DNA of 64,000 nucleotides from Catellatospora tritici (GCF_019083965.1 NZ_JAHRCY010000003.1:260706-324705), one strand, 5' to 3'. Shown: positions 19,409 to 28,252, counted from the first letter of the stretch. Notes: generated by a model from the letters alone, not told the origin. Translations and numbers: made by a program.

Positions 19409-20632
19409 ACGAACCTCCGTGTGCTCGGGGAGGGCGGGATGCTCGGGGGCGGGGGAGGGCTCGGCGGTGGGCTGGCGGCGGCGTTGGGCCAGACGACGGA
19501 CCAGGGGTTCGACGCCGCGGGCGATCAGTGGGCCGAGCACCGCCAGGATCAGCACGTACGCCGCGGCCAGCGGACCGAGCCGCGGGTTGATGCCGGCGGC
19601 CACCGCGAGGCCCGCGATGACGATGTTGAACTCGCCTCGGGGCAGCAGCGCCACCCCGGCCCGTAGCCGACCGGCGGCGTGGATGCCCGCCCGTCGCGCC
19701 GCCCACCAACCGGTGGCCAGTTTGGTGGCGATACCGGCCAGTGCCAGCAGCAGCGCGATGCCGATCACCGGCGGCAGTTGCGCCGGGTCGGTCTGCAGTC
19801 CGAAGAAGACGAAGAAGACCGCGGCGAACAGGTCCCGCAGCGGCGTCAGCAGCTCCCGGGCGGTGTGCGCGAGCGGCCCCGACAGCGCGATGCCGACCAG
19901 GAACGCGCCGACCGCCGCCGACACCTGCAGCTGCTGCGCCACCCCGGCGACCAGCACGGTCAGCCCGAGCACCTTCAGCAGCAGCACCTCCTCGCTGGGA
20001 GAATGCACGAACTTCTCCACCCACTTGCCGAACTTCAGCGCCACCACCAGGATCACCGTGATGGTCGCCCCGGCGATGCCCAGCGTGGTCAGCCCGGCCA
20101 CGAACCCGACCCCGGCCAGCATCGCGGTCAGGATCGGCAGGTACACCGCCATGGTCAGGTCCTCGAAGACCAGCAGTGACAGCACCACCGGCACCTCGCG
20201 GTTGCCGAGCCAGTTCAGGTCGGCCAGCACCTTGGCGGTGATGCCGGACGAGGTGACGTACGTGATGCCGCCGAGCGCGACCGCCGCCACCAGACCCCAG
20301 CCCAGCAGCAGCGCCGCGATGACGCCAGGGGCGCTGTTGAGGACCAGGTCGACCAGGCCCGCCGGGGCGTTGTGCCGCAGCGTGCCGACCAGTTCCGGCG
20401 CCGTGTACTCCAGACCCAGGGTGAACAGCAGCAGGATGACGCCGATCTCCGCGCCGGTGGCGGTGAACTCCTCGGTGGAGACCAGCGGCAGCAGGCCGCC
20501 CTTGCCGAACGCCAGTCCGGCCAGCAGGTACAGCGGGATCGGGGAGATGCCGAAGCGCACCGACAGCGCGCCGAGCAGGCCCAGGGCGAGGATTACCGCC
20601 CCGATCTCGATCAGGGTGACGGCTCCGTGCAC
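19370..20632 (-). CDS. Cation/H+ antiporter, CPA2 (KhtU/KefB-like)
   Basis: A 420-residue membrane protein of the monovalent cation:proton antiporter-2 family with 11 to 13 hydrophobic segments. Characteristic blocks are IPLYLLAGLAFGKGGLLPLV, GVILLLFTLGLEYTAPEL, GGITYVTSSGITAKVL and VVLSLLVFEDLTMAVYLPIL, in which the acidic FED in a transmembrane helix is the family's ion site. It lacks the C-terminal TrkA-N domain of KefB/C; instead a separate TrkA-C protein is encoded 9 bp upstream in the same operon, as in KhtTU K+/H+ antiporters. Its last 16 or so codons (EVRAVSGKVQESWRG) are read from a family B palindromic repeat, so the tail is probably a recent addition. Confidence 0.9.
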   Translation of the reverse strand: MHGAVTLIEIGAVILALGLLGALSVRFGISPIPLYLLAGLAFGKGGLLPLVSTEEFTATGAEIGVILLLFTLGLEYTAPELVGTLRHNAPAGLVDLVLNSAPGVIAALLLGWGLVAAVALGGITYVTSSGITAKVLADLNWLGNREVPVVLSLLVFEDLTMAVYLPILTAMLAGVGFVAGLTTLGIAGATITVILVVALKFGKWVEKFVHSPSEEVLLLKVLGLTVLVAGVAQQLQVSAAVGAFLVGIALSGPLAHTARELLTPLRDLFAAVFFVFFGLQTDPAQLPPVIGIALLLALAGIATKLATGWWAARRAGIHAAGRLRAGVALLPRGEFNIVIAGLAVAAGINPRLGPLAAAYVLILAVLGPLIARGVEPLVRRLAQRRRQPTAEPSPAPEHPALPEHTEVRAVSGKVQESWRG

Positions 20633-20641
20633 GGGCGCCCC

Positions 20642-21124
20642 TCAGCCGTTGTTCAGGATGTCGGTCACGGCGGCGGTGCCCTCGGCGGTGCCGACGGCCA
20701 CGGCCAGGTCGCCCGGGTGGAACTCGAAGTCCGGCCGGGGGCTGGCCAGGATCTCCCCGGCCCGGATCACGGCGACGATCGAGGCACCGGTACGGGTGCG
20801 GGCCTGGGTGTCGCCCAGGGTGCGGCCGTCGTACGGCGAGCCCGCCGTCACCGGCACCTGGACCGTCAGCAGCCCGACCACCTGGCGGCGCAGGTCGGCC
20901 AGGCGCTCCACGATCCGCGCCGTGCCGAGCAGTTCGGCGACCCCGTTGGCCTCGTCGGTCGTCAGCGACAGCGCCGCCACCGCGGTATCGGGATCATCCG
21001 GGTGGTAGATGACGATGTCGCGGCGGCCGGAGACGTGCGACACGACAGCGGCGTGCTGCCCCTTCGCGGTCTGGAACTCGTGGCGCAGGCCGATTCCCGG
21101 CAGTGCGGTCTTCTCGACGTCCAA
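20642..21124 (-). CDS. KhtT-like regulatory subunit with TrkA-C domain
   Basis: This protein of about 160 residues begins DVEKTALPGIGLRHEFQTAKGQ, the usual N-terminus of KhtT-type regulators, and ends in an RCK/TrkA-C domain (LTVQVPVTAGSPYDGRTLGDTQARTRTGASIVAVIRAGE, then FHPGDLAVAVGTAEGT). It is expected to gate the adjacent antiporter in response to pH or ligand. The open frame reaches a GTG at 21151, but a TTG at 21124 is preceded by GGGAGG at ideal spacing and matches the family start, so I prefer it. The antiporter gene follows after 9 bp. Confidence 0.85.
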   Translation of the reverse strand: MDVEKTALPGIGLRHEFQTAKGQHAAVVSHVSGRRDIVIYHPDDPDTAVAALSLTTDEANGVAELLGTARIVERLADLRRQVVGLLTVQVPVTAGSPYDGRTLGDTQARTRTGASIVAVIRAGEILASPRPDFEFHPGDLAVAVGTAEGTAAVTDILNNG

Positions 21125-21201
21125 CGGTGAAACCTCCCGGTGCGGCGTCACGGTTTGCGATCACCTTACCCGTATGGCATCTGATATCGGCAAACTCGAA
21201 C

Positions 21202-21232
21202 TTGACCTCAAGTGCGCTTGAGCCTGCAACCT
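21202..21232 (+). promoter_or_regulatory. SoxR/MerR-type promoter with dyad operator
   Basis: A -35-like TTGACC (21202-21207) overlaps CCTCAAGTGCGCTTGAGC (21206-21223). Apart from the central four bases and the last base this equals the E. coli SoxR box CCTCAAGTTAACTTGAGG. A 19-base spacer would put the -10 at 21227-21232 (CAACCT, weak) and the transcript start at about the ATG of the MFS gene, so the message would be leaderless. MerR-family regulators use this stretched-spacer layout. The dyad match is seen; the regulator is inferred. Confidence 0.65.
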
Positions 21233-21238
21233 CGTCGC

Positions 21239-22516
21239 ATGAGCTCGCAGACGTTGGCTGAACGGCTCGGCCTGCCCCGTACGCGTGGCAACGGCCGCCT
21301 GCTGACCGCACTGGCGATCGACGCCCTCGGCAACGGCCTGATGGCGCCGTTCCTGCTGCTGTTCCTCGGCGCCTGGACCGGGCTCGACCTGCTCGTGATC
21401 GGATCGGTGCTGACGGCCGCCCGGCTGGCGGCACTGCCGCTCGGTGTGGCGGCCGGGCCGTTCACCGACCGGATCGGGCCGCGCCGCGCCCTGGTGTGCA
21501 GCGGGCTGGCGCAGGCGGCGGGGATGGGCGGCTTCCTGTTGTGTACGCAAGCCTGGCAGGTCGCGGGGTGTGCGCTGCTCGCTGCCGTCGGCGACGCGAC
21601 GTTCTGGGTCGCGCACCGGTCGATGACCGCCGCGGTGGTGCCCGAAGGCGACCGGCCGCGCTGGCTCGGTGCCCAGATCGCCCTGCGCAACGGGGCGTTC
21701 GCGCTCGGCGGGCTGGCCGCGGCACTGGTCGTGGCCGCCCCCGGTCGCACCGGCCTGGCCGCGCTCGTCGCGGTGAACGCGGCCAGTTTCCTGGCGCTGG
21801 CGGCTCTGGTCGGCACCTGGCACCCGGCGACCCTGGTGCCGTCGCACTCCTCCGATGTGGACACACCCTCGTACCGGGTGGTGCTGGCCGATCGGGCGTA
21901 CCTGCTGTTCGTCGGGGTGAACCTGCTGCTGGTGGTGGCGATGGCCACGCCCGCGCTGCTGCTGGCGGTGTACGTCGGCGACGTCCTGCACGGGCCGGTG
22001 TGGCTGGTCGGGGTGGCGTTCACGGTCGAGACGGTGCTCATCGCGCTCTGCCAGACCGTGGTGGGACGTCTGCTGGAACGCCACCGGCGCACCACCGTGC
22101 TGCGCTGGGCGGCGCTCGCCTTCGCCGCCTCGTTCCTCGCGTACGCGCTGCTGCCCGCCGTACCGGCGAGCCTGCTCGGGCCGTGTCTGATCGGCGCGGT
22201 GCTGATCACGACCGTGGCCAACCTGCTGGAGGGGCCGACCGGGATCGGCCTGGTCACCGACGCCGCACCGGACCGGGTCCGGGGCCGCTACACCGCCGTC
22301 TACCAGCTGTCCTGGAACATCGGCAAGGCAATCACGCCCGGCGCGGCCGCCTGGCTGCTCGACCGGGGCCCGGCCGTCCCGTGGCTGACCCTGACCGCCT
22401 GCTGCGCCCTCGCGTACGCCCTGCTGACCCGCCTGGCCCGGCTACTGCCCACCCGCGTCGACAACCCGCGCCACGCGTCAACGCTCCCCGACCAACCCCT
22501 CCCCGCACCCGCCTGA
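21239..22516 (+). CDS. MFS transporter, probably MerR/SoxR-controlled exporter
   Basis: The 425-residue protein is a 12-helix MFS exporter with the loop GPFTDRIGPRRALV (A-motif) between TM2 and TM3 and an acidic, basic cytoplasmic loop near VVGRLLERHRRTTVLRW between the two halves. It resembles actinobacterial drug exporters rather than sugar porters. The open frame starts at 21212, inside the operator, so the ATG at 21239 (SSQTLAERLGLPRTRG) is the likely start; there is no Shine-Dalgarno sequence, in keeping with a leaderless message. It is divergent from the KhtT-like gene and could share the control region. Substrate unknown. Confidence 0.9.
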   Translation: MSSQTLAERLGLPRTRGNGRLLTALAIDALGNGLMAPFLLLFLGAWTGLDLLVIGSVLTAARLAALPLGVAAGPFTDRIGPRRALVCSGLAQAAGMGGFLLCTQAWQVAGCALLAAVGDATFWVAHRSMTAAVVPEGDRPRWLGAQIALRNGAFALGGLAAALVVAAPGRTGLAALVAVNAASFLALAALVGTWHPATLVPSHSSDVDTPSYRVVLADRAYLLFVGVNLLLVVAMATPALLLAVYVGDVLHGPVWLVGVAFTVETVLIALCQTVVGRLLERHRRTTVLRWAALAFAASFLAYALLPAVPASLLGPCLIGAVLITTVANLLEGPTGIGLVTDAAPDRVRGRYTAVYQLSWNIGKAITPGAAAWLLDRGPAVPWLTLTACCALAYALLTRLARLLPTRVDNPRHASTLPDQPLPAPA

Positions 22517-22522
22517 TGCCCC

Positions 22523-22660
22523 ACCGCGACCCGCGCCGCGCCGCAACCCGCGCCGCGCCGCAACCCGCGCCGCGCCGCGACCCGCAACGACACCGAGGAG
22601 ATCGACGCCGCCGACGCGACCCGCGCCGCGCGACGACCCGCGCCGCGCCGCGCGACCCGC
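22523..22660. repeat. CCGCGCCGCGAC-type low-complexity tandem tract
   Basis: The 295-bp gap after the MFS gene contains many irregular copies of units such as CCGCGCCGCAACCCG and CGCGCCGCGACCCG. No gene is supported there. The tract looks like slippage-prone tandem sequence and leads directly into a family B palindromic repeat. Confidence 0.7.
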
Positions 22661-22668
22661 CCGTTTCA

Positions 22669-22736
22669 GGCTGCAGTTTCCGGGAAACTGCGGCAATTCG
22701 GCCCAAGATTCCAGCACTTTCCCCGAAACTGCAGCC
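22669..22736. repeat. Palindromic repeat, family B copy 2
   Basis: GGCTGCAGTTTCCGGGAAAC (from 22669) pairs with CACTTTCCCCGAAACTGCAG and flanking bases (to 22736). The spacer contains CCCAAGATTCCAGC. It lies between the convergent MFS and acetyltransferase genes. Confidence 0.85.
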
Positions 22737-22811
22737 AAGCGGGCCCGGGACGCGGCGCGGAGCGGGGTGGGGGCGGCGGAGTGGGCCCGGTGGCGGAGCG
22801 GGCCGGGGCAG

Positions 22812-23369
22812 TCAGAAGGCGGGGCGGTTGTTGAGGATCTTCTGGAAGAGGACGTGGTCGCGCCACTGGCCGTCGATGTGCAGGTAGTCGCGCGCGGTGC
22901 CGATGTGCTCGAAGCCGCTCTTGGTCAGCACCCGCTGCGACGCGGCGTTGTCGACCAGCGTGCCCGCCTGCAGCCGGTGCAGGCCCAACCGCTCGTCGGC
23001 GATCCGGCAGGCGACGGCCACGGCGGCGGTCGCCAGGCCGCGTCCGGTCTGACCCGCGTCGACCCAGTAGCCGAGGTTGGCGCTGCGCAGCGGCCCGAAC
23101 ATGATGTTGGACAGGGTCACCGCGCCCAGCACCTGCTCGCCGTCGTCGAGCAGCCACGGCGCCATGTGACCGGCCTCCGCCAGGGCGAGCTGGTCGAGCA
23201 CGCGGGCGGCGTGTGCGGCGGTGGTGAAGAACTCCTCGTCGCGCTGCGGCTCCCAGGGGCGCAGGTGCTCGCGATTGCGCAGGTACGCCTGCGCGATGGC
23301 GTCCGCGTCGGCCGGGCTGGGCGTGCGCATCACCACTCCGCGCGCGACAGGGAGCACTTCGCCGATCAT
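22812..23369 (-). CDS. RimJ/RimL-type GNAT acetyltransferase
   Basis: This 185-residue protein has the RimJ/RimL arrangement: RTPSPADADAIAQAYLRNREHLRPWEP at the N-terminus, the core strand NLGYWVDAGQTGRGLATAAVAVACRIA with the acetyl-CoA loop QTGRGLAT, and LHRLQAGTLVDNAASQRVLTKSGFEHIGTARDYLHIDGQWRDHVLF, which is very similar to the ribosomal-protein N-alpha-acetyltransferase RimJ. It may acetylate the N-terminus of a ribosomal or other protein. The start at 23369 (MIGEVLPVARG) gives the usual family length. It is flanked on both sides by family B repeats and is probably monocistronic. Confidence 0.9.
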   Translation of the reverse strand: MIGEVLPVARGVVMRTPSPADADAIAQAYLRNREHLRPWEPQRDEEFFTTAAHAARVLDQLALAEAGHMAPWLLDDGEQVLGAVTLSNIMFGPLRSANLGYWVDAGQTGRGLATAAVAVACRIADERLGLHRLQAGTLVDNAASQRVLTKSGFEHIGTARDYLHIDGQWRDHVLFQKILNNRPAF

Positions 23370-23446
23370 CCATTCACCCTAACCCGTGCCCCTGCCGCCC
23401 GCCCGCTCCCGCGACGCCGGCCCGTCCGCTCCCGTGAGCCCGGCTC

Positions 23447-23507
23447 GCCGTTTCGAGGAAAGCGCAGCATTCAGGCTCAGGATTCCAGCACTGTCCCCGA
23501 AACCGCG
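23447..23507. repeat. Palindromic repeat, family B copy 3
   Basis: GCCGTTTCGAGGAAAGCGCA (from 23447) pairs imperfectly with GCACTGTCCCCGAAACCGC (to about 23507). The spacer reads GGCTCAGGATTCCAGC, a one-base variant of the core in the other copies. It lies in the 238-bp gap between divergent genes; GC-rich G-runs fill the rest. Confidence 0.75.
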
Positions 23508-23607
23508 CCCGCTCCCGCGTGGCGCGGGGTGGGGGCGGCGGGCGGAGCGGGCAGGCGGGGGGTGTGACGGGGTCGCGCGGGGTGGGTGGGGGCGGTAGCG
23601 TGCCGCC

Positions 23608-24813
23608 ATGTCTGTGTCACCGGGGTTCCGCGACGGCGTCGAGTCGATGCGAGAGGGGCTGGTGGCGCTGCGGCGCGAGATCCACCGGTACCCGGAGATC
23701 GGCCTGTGCCTGCCGCGTACCCAGGAGACGGTGCTGCGGGCGCTGGCGGACCTGCCGTTGGAGGTGAGCACGGGCACCGGCCTGAGTTCGGTGACGGCGG
23801 TGCTGCGCGGCGGCCGTCCCGGCCCGGCGGTGCTGCTGCGCGGCGACATGGACGCGCTGCCGGTCACGGAGCTCAGCGGCCTGGACTACGCCTCGCGCGT
23901 CGACGGGGCGATGCACGCCTGCGGCCACGATCTGCACGTGGCGATGCTGGTCGGGGCGGCCCGGCTGCTGTCGGCCGTACGCGACGAGCTGCCGGGCAGC
24001 GTGGTGTTCATGTTCCAGCCCGGCGAGGAGGGTCCGGGCGGGGCCGAGCCGATGATCGCCGAGGGACTGCTGGAGGCGGCCGGTACGCCGCTGGTCGGCG
24101 CGTACTGCCTGCATGTGCTGTCGGGGTGGCTGCCGCACGGGCAGTTCACCACCCGGCACGGCACCATGCTCGCCGCGGCGGACACCCTGCACGTGACCGT
24201 GCGCGGGGCGGGCGGGCACGGGTCGGCGCCGCAGTTCGCCCGCGACCCGATCCCGGCCGCCTGCGAGATGGTGCTGGCGCTGCAGACGTTCGTGACCCGC
24301 AACATCGACGTGTTCGACCCGGCGGTGATCACGGTGGGCACGTTCCACGCGGGCACGGTCGAGAACGTGATCCCGGCCCAGGCCACGTTCTCGGCGACGC
24401 TGCGGTCGTTCTCGCCGCAGACCCGCGAGCGGGTGCGTACCGGGGTGCAGGACGTGGTCAACAACATCGCCGCCGCGCACGGGTTGACCGCCGACGCGGA
24501 GTACGTCCCCGGCTATCCGGTGACGGTCAACGACGGTGGTGAGGCCGACTTCGCGGCCGCGACCGTGGCCGAGGTGTTCGGGGCGGACCGGTTCGCCTGG
24601 ATGGCGAATCCGGAGGCGGGCGCGGAGGACATGTCGTACGTGCTGGAGCGGGTGCCGGGGGCGTACCTGAACCTGGGCGCCTGCCCACCCGAGCTCGATC
24701 CGCTGACCGCGCCGCTCAACCACGCGCCCGAGGCGCGCTACGACGATTCACTCGTGCCCGACGGCGCGGTGCTGCTGGCGGAGCTGGCCTGGCGCCGCTT
24801 GCAGCGCGGATAG
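23608..24813 (+). CDS. M20 family amidohydrolase (IAA-amino acid hydrolase/hippurate hydrolase type)
   Basis: A 401-residue cytoplasmic M20D metallopeptidase that probably cleaves N-acyl amino acids. Metal and catalytic blocks are present: LLRGDMDALPV, MHACGHDLHVAML (metal Cys and His), FMFQPGEEGPGGAEPMI (Glu-Glu pair), HVTVRGAGGHGSAPQFARDPIPAA (dimerisation domain), and GAEDMSYVLERVPGAYLNLG with the last metal-binding residues. The N-terminal LRREIHRYPEIGLCLPRTQETV is also typical. The exact substrate (indole-3-acetyl-, benzoyl- or acetyl-amino acid) is not determined. A strong terminator follows 18 bases after the stop. Confidence 0.93.
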   Translation: MSVSPGFRDGVESMREGLVALRREIHRYPEIGLCLPRTQETVLRALADLPLEVSTGTGLSSVTAVLRGGRPGPAVLLRGDMDALPVTELSGLDYASRVDGAMHACGHDLHVAMLVGAARLLSAVRDELPGSVVFMFQPGEEGPGGAEPMIAEGLLEAAGTPLVGAYCLHVLSGWLPHGQFTTRHGTMLAAADTLHVTVRGAGGHGSAPQFARDPIPAACEMVLALQTFVTRNIDVFDPAVITVGTFHAGTVENVIPAQATFSATLRSFSPQTRERVRTGVQDVVNNIAAAHGLTADAEYVPGYPVTVNDGGEADFAAATVAEVFGADRFAWMANPEAGAEDMSYVLERVPGAYLNLGACPPELDPLTAPLNHAPEARYDDSLVPDGAVLLAELAWRRLQRG

Positions 24814-24831
24814 CCGCCCCGTTCCCTTCCC

Positions 24832-24874
24832 GACGAACGCCACACTCGTGATTGGAGTGTGGTGTTCGTCTTTA
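24832..24874 (+). terminator. Rho-independent terminator
   Basis: GACGAACGCCACACTC (24832-24847) pairs with GAGTGTGGTGTTCGTC (24855-24870) over 16 positions with one G-T pair, followed by TTTAT. It ends the amidohydrolase transcript and insulates the conservon downstream. Confidence 0.9.
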
Positions 24875-25022
24875 TGTCGCACTCGTTGTGCGACAACGGG
24901 GCCGCGCGGTCGTGTTGAGTTCTTTGAGCCGATCACCTTCCGTATCGGTGATGGCACCAACAGATGCGGACCGGGCCGGTCGGCACCCTTCTACTGACGT
25001 CTGACGTCGCTGGGGCGTGGTG

Positions 25023-27404
25023 ATGAGTACCCGGACCTCGAACCTGCGGGCCAAGATCGTATTCCTGCTGGTGTCCCTGTCCGCGCTGTGGATGTTCGCG
25101 GCCTTCGTGACCATGCGCGAGGGCCTGAACCTGTTCTGGATCAACACACTCGACCAGGACGTGGGCCGCCCCACCGACGCGCTGGTGGCCGATCTGCAGG
25201 CCGAGCGCCGCCTCTCGGTGGTGGTGCTGGCCGGTGACACCGGCGCTCGCGAGCAGCTGCTGCAGGCCCGGCAGGAGACCGACACGGCGGCGCGCAAGCT
25301 GCGCGAGTCGGTCGACGGCACGTTGGTCGGCTGGGCCGCCTCACCCCTGGCCGAGCAGCGCATCGAGGAGCTGCTGGGGCATCTCGACCGCATCGCCCCG
25401 GTACGGATGGGCGTGGACACCGGCCGCCTCGACCGCGCCGACGCCGCCACGTACTACACCGAGACGGTCGCCGCCGCGTACCAGATCTTCGCCACCATCG
25501 CCCGCTTCGACGATCCCGAGATCAACGACCAGCTCTCGCATCTGCTGACGGTCTCGCGCGGCCGTGAACTGCTGTCGCAGGAGGACGCGGTGATGTCCGG
25601 GGTGCTGGCGGCGGGGCGGTTCACCACCGCCGACGCGGCCCGCTTCGCCGAGCTGGTCGGCGCCCAGCGCTACGTACGCACCATCGGCACCCAGGGCCTG
25701 CCCGAGGACACCGGGATCTACGAACCGGTGCTGACCGGGCCCGCGCTGACCCGCCTGCGTACGGTCGAGGACCTGGTCATCTCGTCCGCGCGCGACGGCG
25801 CCGCCCCCGGAGTGTCGCGGCAGGCCTGGCGCGAGGCCTTCGACCCGGCCCTGGGCGAACTGGCCGACCTCGACGTCGACCTGGCCGAGGCCGCCATCGA
25901 CCGCTCACGCGGGCCCATCGTGTGGACCGTCGTGCGGCTGATCCTCGCCGCCGGGCTCGGGCTGATCGCCGTCATCGCCTCGATCGTGCTGTCGATCACC
26001 ACCGCCCGCGCCATCGTCGCCCAGCTGCGCCAACTGCGCGACGCCGCCAACGAACTGGCCACGGTACGGCTGCCGCGGGTGGTGCAGCGGCTGCGCCAGG
26101 GCGAGGAGGTCGACGTGGCCGCCGAGGCGCCGCCGATCGCGGCGTTCGGCGGCGACGAGATCGGGCAGCTCGGCCAGGCGTTCAACACCGCCCAGGAGAC
26201 CGCGATCCGCACCGCCGTCGAGCAGGCCGAGCTGCGCAGCGGCGTACGCGACCTGTTCCTGAGCCTGGCCCGGCGCAGCCAGACGCTGGTGCACCGCCAG
26301 CTGGGCATGCTCGACGCGATGGAGCGCCGCACCAACGACTCCGCCGAGCTCGACGAGCTGTTCCGGATCGACCACCTGGCCACCCGCATGCGCCGCAACG
26401 CCGAGAACCTGATCGTGCTCGCCGGGGCGGTGCCCGGCCGGGGCTGGCGGCGCACCGTGCCGATGATCGACGTGATCCGGGGCGCGGTCGCCGAGGTCGA
26501 GGAGTATCCGCGCATCGAGGTGCGCCCGAGCGAGACCGTGGGCCTGGCCGGGTACGCCGTCGGCGACATCATCCACCTGCTGGCCGAGCTGATGGAGAAC
26601 GCGTTGTCGTTCTCGCCCCGGCACTCGAAGGTGCACGTCGGTGGCTCCTCGGTGGGCAGCGGCTACGTGATCGAGGTCGACGACGCCGGACTGGGCATGA
26701 CCGAGGCCGACCTGGCGGAGGCGAACGAGCAGCTGTCCCGCCCGGTCGAGTTCTCCCTGAGTGGCACTCCGCGCCTGGGCCTGTACGTGGTCGGCAAGCT
26801 GGCCCAGCGGCACCACGTGCAGGTACGGCTGCAGCACGGTCGTGGTGGCGGCACCACCGCGGTGGTGCTGATCCCGGCGTCGCTGCTGGCCGAGGGCTGG
26901 ACCCCGCAGGGGCCCTTCGGCGCCGACGACGCCGACACCAGCGGCGAGCTGCCGGTGGTGCCCGCCCTCCCGCCCGCGCCCCGTACGCCGCAGCCGCGGC
27001 CGTCGGGGTCGGCGGCCGCCGAACCGACCGAGGAGCAGGGCGCGGAACCGGCTGAGCCGGCCCCGGCCCGCATCCCGGCCCCGCGCGACGGCGCCGCCAC
27101 GACCGGTTTCACCGTCTCCGGCCTGCCGGTGCGCCAGCGCCGCCCCTCCCCGCACCCGGTGGGAACCGAGGAGACCGCACCGTCGGTCCCCGCCGCCGAG
27201 GCGATCGAGGTGGAGGCCGAACCCATTGACGACGACGGTCCAGACACCGTCGCCGACCTGCCGGGACTGCGCGAGGAACAGGTAAGGGCCCTGTTCTCGT
27301 CGTTCCAGAGCGGATCAGAACGAGGCCGCCGCGAGGCCGGCCTGATGTCCGTAAACGGATCTCCACCGGCGGCCCCACCCCCGCCACCGGCCGACCGGTC
27401 CTGA
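25023..27404 (+). CDS. cvnA: Conservon sensor histidine kinase-like protein (CvnA)
   Basis: The 793-residue protein begins a conservon, a four-gene unit of actinobacteria in which a sensor kinase-like protein works with a Roadblock protein, a DUF742 protein and a small GTPase at the membrane. It has an N-terminal membrane helix (IVFLLVSLSALWMFAAFV), an extracellular nitrate/nitrite-sensor-like domain of about 250 residues, a second helix (VVRLILAAGLGLIAVIASIVLS), a HAMP-like region and a histidine kinase ATPase domain (LLAELMENALSFSP = N-box, VIEVDDAGLGMTEADL = G1, GLYVVGKLAQRHHVQVRLQ = G2). The C-terminus is a long Pro/Ala/Glu-rich tail. The ATG at 25023 has GGGG upstream; two in-frame GTGs lie just before it. 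A tandem TGACGTC pair (24995-25008) sits in the leader. Confidence 0.9.
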   Translation: MSTRTSNLRAKIVFLLVSLSALWMFAAFVTMREGLNLFWINTLDQDVGRPTDALVADLQAERRLSVVVLAGDTGAREQLLQARQETDTAARKLRESVDGTLVGWAASPLAEQRIEELLGHLDRIAPVRMGVDTGRLDRADAATYYTETVAAAYQIFATIARFDDPEINDQLSHLLTVSRGRELLSQEDAVMSGVLAAGRFTTADAARFAELVGAQRYVRTIGTQGLPEDTGIYEPVLTGPALTRLRTVEDLVISSARDGAAPGVSRQAWREAFDPALGELADLDVDLAEAAIDRSRGPIVWTVVRLILAAGLGLIAVIASIVLSITTARAIVAQLRQLRDAANELATVRLPRVVQRLRQGEEVDVAAEAPPIAAFGGDEIGQLGQAFNTAQETAIRTAVEQAELRSGVRDLFLSLARRSQTLVHRQLGMLDAMERRTNDSAELDELFRIDHLATRMRRNAENLIVLAGAVPGRGWRRTVPMIDVIRGAVAEVEEYPRIEVRPSETVGLAGYAVGDIIHLLAELMENALSFSPRHSKVHVGGSSVGSGYVIEVDDAGLGMTEADLAEANEQLSRPVEFSLSGTPRLGLYVVGKLAQRHHVQVRLQHGRGGGTTAVVLIPASLLAEGWTPQGPFGADDADTSGELPVVPALPPAPRTPQPRPSGSAAAEPTEEQGAEPAEPAPARIPAPRDGAATTGFTVSGLPVRQRRPSPHPVGTEETAPSVPAAEAIEVEAEPIDDDGPDTVADLPGLREEQVRALFSSFQSGSERGRREAGLMSVNGSPPAAPPPPPADRS

Positions 27405-27443
27405 ACCCGGTCATGGCGATCAACCACCGGAAGGGAAAGCACG

Positions 27444-27857
27444 ATGCACGTGGAGCAGACAACGAGCGCGGTGGCGGACCTGGCGTGGCTGGCCGACGAC
27501 TTCGTCGACCGGGTGGCCCAGGTGCGCAAGGCCATCGTCCTGTCCTCCGACGGCCTGATGATGGCGGCCTCAAGCGGGGTGGGCCGCGAAGACGCCGAGC
27601 ACCTGTCGGCGGTCGCGGCCAGCATGTTCGGCCTGGCCAGAGGTGCTGGACGGCACCTGGGCCGGGGCAGGGTCCGCCAGGCGGTCATCGAGACCGACTC
27701 GGGGTTCCTGTTCGTGACCGCGGCGGGCAACGGGGCCTGCCTGGCGGTGGTCGCCAGCCGCGAGGCCGACGCCGGGATGGTCGCCTACGAGATGGCCATG
27801 TTGGTGGTGCGGGTTGGCCAGTTCCTGACCGCCCCGGTTCGAAGCAGCGGCGCGTGA
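27444..27857 (+). CDS. cvnB: Conservon Roadblock/LC7 domain protein (CvnB)
   Basis: This 137-residue protein is a single Roadblock/LC7 domain: DLAWLADDFVDRVAQVRKAIVLSSDGLMMAASSGVGREDAEHLSAVAASMFGLARG, then QAVIETDSGFLFVTAAGNGACLAVVASREADAGMVAYEMAMLV. Roadblock proteins regulate small GTPases, and in conservons this one pairs with CvnD. The ATG at 27444 has GGAAGGG upstream, and the gene is 39 bp downstream of cvnA. Its stop overlaps the GTG of the DUF742 gene by 4 bases. Confidence 0.92.
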   Translation: MHVEQTTSAVADLAWLADDFVDRVAQVRKAIVLSSDGLMMAASSGVGREDAEHLSAVAASMFGLARGAGRHLGRGRVRQAVIETDSGFLFVTAAGNGACLAVVASREADAGMVAYEMAMLVVRVGQFLTAPVRSSGA

Positions 27858-28252
27858 GCGCCGCCGAGGCGGTCGAACCGGTGCCCGAGGGCATGCGGTG
27901 GCTGGATGACGACGCGGGGCCGGTGGTGCGCCCGTACGCGATGACCGGCGGCCGCACCCGCCCCGCCCAGGGCGACTTCGACCTGATCGAGCTGGTCGTG
28001 GCGACCAGGCCGATGCTCTCGATGGACGCGGGCATGGGCACCGAACTGGCCGAGATCATCCGCCTGTGCCAGCGGCCGCAGTCGGTGGCGGAGGTCTCCG
28101 CGCGGCTGCGCCTGCCTGCGGGCACCGTACGCGTGCTGCTGGCCGACCTGGCCGAGCGGCGACTCATCCGCCGGCGACCGCCGGTGGACCTCAGGCATCT
28201 GCCAACCCAGGACATCCTCAGGGCGGTCATCGATGGGATCCGAGCACTCTGA
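27854..28252 (+). CDS. cvnC: Conservon DUF742 protein (CvnC)
   Basis: The GTG at 27854 opens a 132-residue DUF742 protein with VVRPYAMTGGRTRPAQGDFDLIELVVAT, the hallmark of the family, and a winged-helix-like segment (LAEIIRLCQRPQSVAEVSARLRLPAGTVRVLLADLAERRLIRRRPP). DUF742 proteins accompany conservon GTPases; the biochemical role is not clear, though DNA binding is suggested by the helix-turn-helix pattern. Start and stop overlap both neighbours (4 bp with cvnB, 20 bp with cvnD), so the operon is translationally coupled. Confidence 0.92.
   Translation: MSAAEAVEPVPEGMRWLDDDAGPVVRPYAMTGGRTRPAQGDFDLIELVVATRPMLSMDAGMGTELAEIIRLCQRPQSVAEVSARLRLPAGTVRVLLADLAERRLIRRRPPVDLRHLPTQDILRAVIDGIRAL

Noticed and set aside
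22523..22660. CCGCGCCGCGAC tract as a possible CRISPR or origin
   Set aside because: The units are irregular, lack unique spacers and no cas genes or DnaA boxes are present.
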